Shown here: in pieces, positions 5,844 to 12,757 of the stretch | How the letters are laid out: each line of letters opens with the position of its first letter | Position numbering within the stretch: position 1 is the first letter of the stretch | From: JBOGEN01 sp050743265 | GTDB taxonomy: Bacteria > Actinomycetota > Actinomycetes > JBOGEN01 | Length of the DNA: 19,191 nt | Direction of reading: 5' to 3' | NCBI GenBank assembly: GCA_050743265.1 | Contig: JBOGEN010000057.1 | Location: 1-19,191 of the forward strand | The notes under the pieces: model-generated | What the model was told of the DNA's origin: nothing | Seen by the model: the letters and a program-made list of their open reading frames with translations, nothing else | Database searches by the model: none | Made by a program: the position numbers and the translations under genes

Positions 5844-7496
5844 ATGACGGAGCTGTCGATCCGTCCGGAGGAGATCCGCGACGCGCTCGAGCGTTTCGTG
5901 TCGAGCTACGAACCCGATCAGGCCGCCACGGCCGAGGTGGGCCGTGTCATCGAGGCGGGCGACGGGATCGCCCGTGTCGAGGGCCTGCACTCCACGATGA
6001 CCAACGAGCTGCTCGACTTCGGTGACGGAGTGCTCGGGGTCGCGCTGAACCTCGACCTTCGTGAGATCGGCTGCGTGGTCCTCGGCGACGCCGCCCACAT
6101 CCAGGAGGGGCAGGAGGTCCGCCGGACCGGGGAGATCCTCTCCATCCCGGTCGGGGACGGGTTCCTCGGACGCGTCGTCGACACGCTCGGCCGGCCGATG
6201 GACGGCAAGGGCGAGGTCGAGGCCACGGAGCGCCGCGTCCTGGAGACCCAGGCGCCCACGGTGGTCCAGCGCCAGCCGGTGAAGGAGCCGCTGCAGACCG
6301 GCCTCAAGGCCGTGGACGCCATGACGGCCATCGGGCGCGGCCAGCGCCAGCTCATCATCGGCGACCGGCAGACCGGCAAGACCGCGGTCGCGATCGACAC
6401 GATCATCAACCAGCGGGACAACTGGGAGAGCGGCGACCCCGCTCGCCAGGTCAAGTGCATCTACGTGGCCATCGGCCAGAAGGGCTCGACCGTCCGCCAG
6501 GTCGTGAACGCCCTCGAAGAGGCCGGCGCCATGGAGTACACGACCGTCGTGAGCGCGCCGGCGTCCTTCCCCGCCGCGTTCAAGTACCTCGCGCCGTACG
6601 CCGGTTCCGCCCTCGGCCAGCACTGGATGTACCAGGGCCAGCACGCGCTCATCGTGTTCGACGACCTGTCGAAGCAGGCCGAGGCGTACCGAAGCATCTC
6701 GCTGCTGCTGCGCCGCCCCGCCGGACGTGAGGCGTACCCCGGGGACGTCTTCTACCTGCACTCCCGCCTGCTCGAGCGCTGCGCCAAGCTCTCCGACGAG
6801 CTGGGCGGCGGGTCGATGACCGGTCTGCCGATCATCGAGACCAAGGGCAACGACATCTCCGCGTACATCCCGACCAACGTGATCTCGATCACGGACGGGC
6901 AGATCTTCCTCGAGACCGACCTGTTCAACTCCGGTGTGCGGCCGGCGATCAACGTGGGCATCTCGGTGTCCCGGGTAGGCGGGTCGGCCCAGGTCAGGGC
7001 GCTGCGTACGGTCGCCGGGCGGCTGCGTCTCGACCTCGCGCAGTTCCGCGAGCTCGAGGCGTTCTCCGCGTTCGGCTCGGACCTCGACCGGGCCTCCCGC
7101 CAGCAGCTCGACCGCGGTGCTCGGCTCGTGGAGATCCTCAAGCAGGCGCAGTACGCCCCGTACCCGGTGGAGCGCCAGGTCGCGTCGATCTGGGCCGGCA
7201 CGACGGGCAACCTTGACGACGTCCCGGTCGAGGACGTCCGCCGCTTCGAGTCGGAGTTCCTCGACCACCTCGGACGCGAGAGGCCGGGCATCTACGCCGG
7301 CATCCTGCAGTCCGGCAAGCTCGACGAGGAGACGGTCGCCCAGCTCCAGGAGGCGATCGACCACTTCAAGCGGGCGTTCCAGACGACGAGCGGCGAGCCG
7401 ATCATCAACGAGGCCCAGGAGAAGGCGATGGAGGCCGGCGTCGAGGGCCAGGAGTCGGTGAAGGTCCGTCGTCCCAAGCCCGAGCGGCGCTCGTGA
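5844..7496 (+). CDS. atpA: ATP synthase F1 subunit alpha
   Basis: The non-catalytic nucleotide-binding subunit of the F1 hexamer. It has the N-terminal beta-barrel (about 25-95), the P-loop GDRQTGKT (173-180), the catalytic-site arginine R377 in SVSRVGGSAQ (equivalent to E. coli Arg376), and the C-terminal helical bundle with RELEAFSAFGSDLD. At 550 residues it exceeds E. coli alpha by about 37 residues, due to a charged C-terminal tail ending in VRRPKPERRS. Similar tails are known in mycobacterial alpha, where they suppress ATP hydrolysis; that role here is inference. The ATG has AAGGAGAG about 12 bases upstream. Confidence 0.97.
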   Translation: MTELSIRPEEIRDALERFVSSYEPDQAATAEVGRVIEAGDGIARVEGLHSTMTNELLDFGDGVLGVALNLDLREIGCVVLGDAAHIQEGQEVRRTGEILSIPVGDGFLGRVVDTLGRPMDGKGEVEATERRVLETQAPTVVQRQPVKEPLQTGLKAVDAMTAIGRGQRQLIIGDRQTGKTAVAIDTIINQRDNWESGDPARQVKCIYVAIGQKGSTVRQVVNALEEAGAMEYTTVVSAPASFPAAFKYLAPYAGSALGQHWMYQGQHALIVFDDLSKQAEAYRSISLLLRRPAGREAYPGDVFYLHSRLLERCAKLSDELGGGSMTGLPIIETKGNDISAYIPTNVISITDGQIFLETDLFNSGVRPAINVGISVSRVGGSAQVRALRTVAGRLRLDLAQFRELEAFSAFGSDLDRASRQQLDRGARLVEILKQAQYAPYPVERQVASIWAGTTGNLDDVPVEDVRRFESEFLDHLGRERPGIYAGILQSGKLDEETVAQLQEAIDHFKRAFQTTSGEPIINEAQEKAMEAGVEGQESVKVRRPKPERRS

Positions 7497-7540
7497 CGAC
7501 CGACGCCATGAACGAGCGCAGGGGAGCGAGGAGGTAGCCG

Positions 7541-8437
7541 ATGGGAGCTCAGCAGCGGGTCTACCGCCGGCGCATCCGCGCGATCCAGGGGACCAAGAAG
7601 ATCACGCGGGCGATGGAGCTCATCGCCACGTCGCGCATCGTCAAGGCCCAGCAGCGCGTGCAGGCCTCCACGCCGTACGCGGAGGCCATCACCGAGACGG
7701 TGACGATCGTCGCGAGCAGCTCCTCGTCCGACCACATCCTCACCACGGAGCGCGAGAACCCCGGCCGGGTGGCCGTCCTCGTCGTGACGAGCGACCGCGG
7801 GCTGGCCGGCGCCTACAGCGTCAACGCGATCCGGACGGCCGAGCAGCTCTCGGTACGGCTGACCGAGGAGGGCAAGGACCCGCTGCCGTACGTGGTCGGG
7901 CGCAAGGGCCTCGCGTACTACCGGTTCCGCCAGCGTGAGCTCGGCGAGTCGTGGACCGGCTTCTCCGAGCAGCCGGCGTACGAGAACGCGAAGGCCGTGG
8001 CGGACACGCTGATCGACGCGTTCCGCAACGGCTCGCACGACGGCGGGGTCGACGAGATCCACCTCGTCTACACCGAGTTCGTCTCGATGCTGACGCAGCG
8101 ACCCAAGGCCATCCGCATGCTGCCCCTCGTCACGGTCGAGGAGGAGGTCGAGGAGGAGGGCCCGCTGCCGCTGTACGAGTTCGAGCCCTCGGCCGAGGGC
8201 GTGTTGGACGCGCTGCTCCCGCGCTACGTCGAGAGCAGGATCTACAACGCGCTGCTGCAGTCGGCCGCATCGGAGTCGGCGGCCCGTCGTCGGGCCATGA
8301 AGTCGGCGACAGACAACGCCGACGAGCTGATCAAGTCCTACACGCGCGCGGCCAACGCCGCCCGCCAGGCGGAGATCACGCAGGAAATCATGGAGATCGT
8401 GGGCGGCGCCGAAGCCCTGTCCGGAGCTGGAGAGTGA
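7541..8437 (+). CDS. atpG: ATP synthase F1 subunit gamma (central shaft)
   Basis: The rotor shaft linking the c-ring to the catalytic head. The 298 residues show the two conserved terminal helices: N-terminal RRRIRAIQGTKKITRAMELIA (about 9-29) and C-terminal YNALLQSAASESAARRRAMKSATDNA (about 235-260). The central Rossmann-like part has VLVVTSDRGLAGAYS. A short acidic run (about 200-206) is not part of the canonical E. coli protein, and only a short loop is present near 165-170, where mycobacteria carry a longer insertion. The ATG is preceded by an ideal AGGAGGT. atpD starts 7 bp downstream. Confidence 0.96.
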   Translation: MGAQQRVYRRRIRAIQGTKKITRAMELIATSRIVKAQQRVQASTPYAEAITETVTIVASSSSSDHILTTERENPGRVAVLVVTSDRGLAGAYSVNAIRTAEQLSVRLTEEGKDPLPYVVGRKGLAYYRFRQRELGESWTGFSEQPAYENAKAVADTLIDAFRNGSHDGGVDEIHLVYTEFVSMLTQRPKAIRMLPLVTVEEEVEEEGPLPLYEFEPSAEGVLDALLPRYVESRIYNALLQSAASESAARRRAMKSATDNADELIKSYTRAANAARQAEITQEIMEIVGGAEALSGAGE

Positions 8438-8444
8438 CGACATC

Positions 8445-9896
<1,452 letters not shown>

Positions 9897-9903
9897 GCAT
9901 CCC

Positions 9904-10299
9904 GTGGCCATGCTGAACGTGGAGCTGGTCTCCGTCGACCGCAAGATCTGGACGGGTGAGTCCGACATGGTGCTCGCCCGCACGGTCGACGGCGAGATCG
10001 GCATCCTCCCCGGCCACTGGGACCACCTGTCGGTGCTCGTCGAGGGCGGCGTGGTCGACATCCGGCAGGGAGAGGAGGAGGAGCCCACCCTCGTCGCGGT
10101 GCACGGGGGCTTCCTGCTCGTCCACGACAACGACGTGCGCATCCTGGCCGAGGTGGCCGAGCTCGGCGAGGAGGTCGACGTCGCGCGCGCCCGCGGAGCC
10201 CTCGACCGTGCGCGCTCGGACGCGGACGACGAGGAGGAGTCCGGCAAGGCCGTCCAGCGGGCCGAGGCCCGGCTGCGGGCGGCCGGCCAGACCGTGTGA
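9904..10299 (+). CDS. atpC: ATP synthase F1 subunit epsilon
   Basis: The small rotor-foot subunit that couples gamma to the c-ring and can inhibit ATP hydrolysis. From the GTG at 9904 the product is 131 residues (MAMLNVELVS...), with the beta-sandwich signature GEIGILPGH (30-38) and a C-terminal helical part rich in Ala, Arg and Glu. The frame is open far upstream within atpD, but the family N-terminus and an upstream GAGAAGGG fix the start at 9904; an ATG at 9910 is the alternative. It is the last gene of the operon and converges on the minus-strand pduO gene 15 bp later. Confidence 0.93.
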   Translation: MAMLNVELVSVDRKIWTGESDMVLARTVDGEIGILPGHWDHLSVLVEGGVVDIRQGEEEEPTLVAVHGGFLLVHDNDVRILAEVAELGEEVDVARARGALDRARSDADDEEESGKAVQRAEARLRAAGQTV

Positions 10300-10305
10300 C
10301 GTCGA

Positions 10306-10338
10306 CCGGGCGGGTCAGCCCTCGCGCTCCCCGCCCGG
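10306..10338. terminator. GC-only hairpin between convergent atpC and pduO
   Basis: CCGGGCGGG (10306-10314) and CCCGCCCGG (10330-10338) form a perfect 9-bp stem with a 15-base loop. It begins 6 bases after the atpC stop, and its loop contains the pduO stop codon (10315-10317). There is no U-tract, as often in actinobacteria, so it could serve as a terminator for the atp transcript and possibly for pduO. No test of function is possible from sequence alone. Confidence 0.45.
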
Positions 10339-10896
10339 CTTCCACAGCACGTCACCGCCGTGCCCCAGGTTGGCGACCCGGGCGAGGATGAACAGCAGGT
10401 CGGAGAGCCGGTTCAGGTACTGGGCCGTGAGCGGGTTCATCGTGTCCCCGTGCCGTTCGAGCGCGGCCCACGTGCTGCGCTCCGCCCGCCGGGACACCGT
10501 ACGGGCGAGGTGCAGCAGAGCCGAGCCTGGCGAGCCGCCCGGCAGCACGAAGCTGCGGAGCTTCTCCAGGTCGGCGTTGAACCGGTCGCAGGCCTGCTCG
10601 AGGCGCTGCACGTAGGGCTCCTCGACCCGCAGCGGGGGGAACTCCGGGCTCTCCACGACCGGCGTGCAGAGGTCCGCGCCGACGTCGAACAGGTCGTTCT
10701 GCACCCGGATCAGCAGCTCGGCCACCTCGTCCGGGAGCCCGCCCAGCGCGATCGCGGTGCCGATGGCCGAGTTCGCCTCGTCCACGTCCGCGTACGCGAC
10801 GAGCCGCGGGTCCGTCTTGGACGTGCGGCTCATGTCCCCGAGCGCGGTGGTGCCGTCATCGCCGGTGCGGGTGTAGATGCGGGTGAGGTTCACCAT
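10315..10896 (-). CDS. pduO: PduO-type ATP:cob(I)alamin adenosyltransferase
   Basis: Transfers the adenosyl group of ATP to cob(I)alamin to make adenosylcobalamin. The 193 residues show the family signatures: TRTGDDGTT (9-17, ATP binding), FVLPGGS then LHLARTVSRRAER (about 117-140, with R132 and R136/R137) and YLNRLSDLLFILAR (160-173). The downstream methylmalonyl-CoA-mutase-type enzyme at 12758-14812 needs this cofactor, a plausible functional link. The ATG is immediately followed by GTG. It has no ribosome-binding site but a TACGCT box six bases upstream, suggesting leaderless expression. Adjacency to the end of the atp operon is frequent in actinobacteria and is probably ancestral. Confidence 0.95.
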   Translation of the reverse strand: MVNLTRIYTRTGDDGTTALGDMSRTSKTDPRLVAYADVDEANSAIGTAIALGGLPDEVAELLIRVQNDLFDVGADLCTPVVESPEFPPLRVEEPYVQRLEQACDRFNADLEKLRSFVLPGGSPGSALLHLARTVSRRAERSTWAALERHGDTMNPLTAQYLNRLSDLLFILARVANLGHGGDVLWKPGGEREG

Positions 10897-10902
10897 GGCG
10901 GC

Positions 10903-10908
10903 AGCGTA
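10903..10908 (-). promoter_or_regulatory. -10 box placed for a leaderless pduO transcript
   Basis: On the minus strand TACGCT is followed by exactly six bases (GCCGCC) and then the ATG at 10896-10894. The transcript would begin at or next to the A of the start codon, a frequent arrangement in actinobacteria. No Shine-Dalgarno sequence is present. The -35 region is not convincing. Confidence 0.5.
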
Positions 10909-10963
10909 CGTCCCGAGGCGGACGCGTGCCTCGACCCACCGAACCGACCGGCCCGCGGCAGGC

Positions 10964-11302
10964 TCAGGCCCGGCCCTGCCGGCGGGACGCGAGGAGGCGA
11001 CGCGCCTCGGCTGCGTCCCCCTCGAAGACCAGCATGCGGGTCCCCTGTGTCGTGGGCGCCACGGTCGCCCGCAGGCCCGCGGCCTCCAGCGTGCGGTACA
11101 TCTCTTCGGTCTCGGCGGGCCCGGACGGCTCGGCGACCGGGACGAGCAGGCCGTAGTCCGAGACCGGGCCGGGGCGCGGGTCCCGCTCGACGAGCGAGGC
11201 CCCGCGTCCGAACGCCCACCGCAGCGTGAGCACGAGCAGGCCGATGACGAGCAGCACGGTCAGTGGGCCGAAGACGTACGACCAGGACTCCCAGGCGGGC
11301 AC
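10964..11302 (-). CDS. Small membrane protein with DUF2007-like C-terminal half
   Basis: A 112-residue protein of unknown function. From the GTG at 11302 it starts MPAWESWSYVF, followed by one membrane helix (about 10-30, GPLTVLLVIGLLVLTLRWAFG). A soluble domain follows in which LEAAGLRATVAPTTQGTRMLVFEGDAAEARRLLA resembles the DUF2007 (putative signal-transducing) fold: helix, strand, strand, then a helix rich in Ala/Glu/Arg. The frame stays open up to 11398, but the family-like part and a plausible GTG support the shorter form. It lies upstream of pduO on the same strand (67-bp gap) and diverges from the 3-hydroxybutyryl-CoA dehydrogenase gene. I do not assign a function; the DUF2007 similarity is recalled, not searched. 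Confidence 0.65.
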   Translation of the reverse strand: MPAWESWSYVFGPLTVLLVIGLLVLTLRWAFGRGASLVERDPRPGPVSDYGLLVPVAEPSGPAETEEMYRTLEAAGLRATVAPTTQGTRMLVFEGDAAEARRLLASRRQGRA

Positions 11303-11350
11303 CGTCCCACTGTGCTCCGGGGTGCGGACGCCGGCACCCCCGACCCGCGT

Positions 11351-11356
11351 TAGGCT
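11351..11356 (+). promoter_or_regulatory. Candidate -10 box for the 3-hydroxyacyl-CoA dehydrogenase gene
   Basis: TAGGCT followed by CGCG lies in the 149-bp divergent gap, about 95 bases before the GTG start. The same ten bases TAGGCTCGCG form the -10 region of the VOC gene on the other strand (12671 down to 12662). No good -35 match is seen, so this is weak. Confidence 0.28.
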
Positions 11357-11451
11357 CGCGCCCCGGACGTGCCTGCCACTCCGGGGCGGGGGCGGCACCG
11401 CCAGCAGCCAGACTTCGCGCAGCCAGCTCTCAGAGAGGACAGGTCACGGCC

Positions 11452-12309
11452 GTGTCGACACAGGTCGCCGTCATCGGGGCCGGGCTCATGGGCTCCGGCA
11501 TCGCCCAGGTCGCCGCCCAGGCCGGGCACGAGGTCACCGTCACCGACGTCGACCAGGCCTCGCTGGACCGTGGCCGTGCGAGCATCTCGGCCTCTCTGGA
11601 CCGGTTCGTCGCCAAGGAGCGGGTCAGCGCGGCCGACGCGGAGGCGACGCGGGGACGCATCCGGACGACCACCGACCTGGAGCAGGCCGCGACCGGCGCG
11701 GACGTCGTGGTCGAGGCCGTGTTCGAGAGTGTCGAGGTCAAGCAGGGGGTCTTCGCCACCCTCGACCGCGTCTGCAAGGACGGCGCGGTGCTCGCGACGA
11801 ACACCAGCGCGATCCCGGTCACCCAGATCGCCGCGGCCACTGGCCGACCGGAGAGCGTGGTCGGCACGCACTTCTTCTCCCCGGTGCCGATGATGAGCCT
11901 GTGCGAGCTCGTCCGCGGGCTCAAGACCAGCGACGCGACGCTGGCGACCGCCCGCGAGTTCGCGGAGAGCGTCGGCAAGACCTGCGTCGTGGTCAACCGA
12001 GACGTCGCGGGCTTCGTCACGACCCGGCTGATCACCGCTCTGGCGATGGAGGCGGTCCACCTCGTCGAGTCCGGGGTCGTCTCTGCGGAGGATCTCGACA
12101 CCGCTTGCCGGCTGGGCTTCGGCCACGCCATGGGCCCGCTGGCGACCACCGACCTCACCGGCGTGGACATCCTGCGCAACGCTGCGCTCAACATCTGGTC
12201 CGAGACCGGGGACGCGAAGTTCTTCCCCCCGGAGACCCTGGCGCGCATGGTGGCGGCGGGGGACCTCGGCCGCAAGACGGGCCGGGGCTTCTACGCGTAC
12301 GACGCCTAG
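11452..12309 (+). CDS. 3-hydroxybutyryl-CoA (3-hydroxyacyl-CoA) dehydrogenase
   Basis: An NAD(P)-dependent oxidoreductase of 285 residues, the usual size for Hbd/FadB2-type enzymes, interconverting 3-hydroxyacyl-CoA and 3-oxoacyl-CoA. The N-terminal Rossmann fold has VIGAGLMGSGIAQ (GxGxxG at 9-14). Catalytic-domain residues are S119 in NTSAIPVT, H140 in VGTHFFSP and E152, with the expected 12-residue His-Glu spacing. The family PGFVxNR segment reads AGFVTTR (186-192), so the conserved Asn is a Thr. The start GTG (11452) has GAGAGGAC about 12 bases upstream; the frame is open further up but the Rossmann motif sets the N-terminus. Its TAG overlaps the stop of the convergent VOC gene through a shared CTAG. 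Position near pduO and meaA suggests C4 acyl-CoA metabolism. Confidence 0.9.
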   Translation: MSTQVAVIGAGLMGSGIAQVAAQAGHEVTVTDVDQASLDRGRASISASLDRFVAKERVSAADAEATRGRIRTTTDLEQAATGADVVVEAVFESVEVKQGVFATLDRVCKDGAVLATNTSAIPVTQIAAATGRPESVVGTHFFSPVPMMSLCELVRGLKTSDATLATAREFAESVGKTCVVVNRDVAGFVTTRLITALAMEAVHLVESGVVSAEDLDTACRLGFGHAMGPLATTDLTGVDILRNAALNIWSETGDAKFFPPETLARMVAAGDLGRKTGRGFYAYDA

Positions 12310-12659
12310 GCAGCCCACACGCCGAGCACGTTGCCCCCGGGGTCCCGAAAGTGCAGCCGTCGCCCGCCGGGGAACTCGTACGGTCCCTCGACCACCTCGC
12401 CGCCGGCCTCGGCAATGGCCACCGCCGACACCTCCAGGTCGTCGGAGAACAGCAGCACCAGCGGTCCACGGGGGTCCGGCTCGGCGGCCGGATTCAGACC
12501 GCCGACCTCGCTCTCGCCGTCGGCGGACCGGATTCCGGCGTACGCGCCGCCGTACTCGTTGAACGACCAGCCGAAGGCCGTCGAGTAGAACGCCATGGCC
12601 GCCGGAAGGTCAGGCGCGGCAATCTCGACATAGTCGAGCGTGTGGTGTCTCGAGGTCAT
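12306..12659 (-). CDS. VOC (glyoxalase/bleomycin-resistance fold) family protein
   Basis: A 117-residue single-module protein with two beta-alpha-beta-beta-beta repeats. The first has LDYVEIAAPDLPAAMAFYSTAFGWSF (about 8-33). The second ends in GGEVVEGPYEFPGGRRLHFRDPGGNVLGVW (about 86-115), where the histidine of RLHFRDPGGN and the glutamates are candidate metal ligands. This VOC subfamily is widespread and mostly of unknown substrate, so no reaction is assigned. Its stop codon overlaps that of the dehydrogenase gene head-on, so there is no room for a separate terminator. The ATG follows a TAGGCT box by six bases with no ribosome-binding site. Confidence 0.85.
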   Translation of the reverse strand: MTSRHHTLDYVEIAAPDLPAAMAFYSTAFGWSFNEYGGAYAGIRSADGESEVGGLNPAAEPDPRGPLVLLFSDDLEVSAVAIAEAGGEVVEGPYEFPGGRRLHFRDPGGNVLGVWAA

Positions 12660-12665
12660 CTCGCG

Positions 12666-12687
12666 AGCCTAGGACCAGCCTAGGACC
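12666..12687 (-). repeat. Perfect tandem 11-bp repeat containing the VOC gene -10 box
   Basis: On the minus strand GGTCCTAGGCT occurs twice head to tail (plus-strand 12677-12687 and 12666-12676). The copy next to the gene places TAGGCT (12671-12666) exactly six bases (CGCGAG) before the ATG at 12659, the spacing expected for a leaderless transcript. The second copy places another TAGGCT 11 bases further upstream. Confidence 0.6.
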
Positions 12688-12698
12688 ACAGGCACCCG

Positions 12699-12727
12699 AT
12701 GACGGTCTGGTTACCGGCCAGTAGAAT
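12699..12727 (+). promoter_or_regulatory. Candidate promoter of the mutase gene
   Basis: ATGACG (12699-12704) and TAGAAT (12722-12727) are 17 bp apart, a good match to the principal-sigma consensus TTGACn/TAnnnT. The start would be near 12734, leaving a 24-base leader that contains CGGAGGT before the ATG at 12758. It shares a 98-bp divergent gap with the VOC promoter. Confidence 0.5.
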
Positions 12728-12757
12728 CGCTGGGGACGCGCGGACGGAGGTGTTCTG

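Noticed and set aside
4950..7364. Very long minus-strand open frame (804 codons) opposite atpH and atpA
   Set aside because: It is antisense to two clear ATP synthase genes, its translation is low-complexity in Arg, Val, Asp and Leu with no recognisable domain, and long antisense frames are expected at this GC content.
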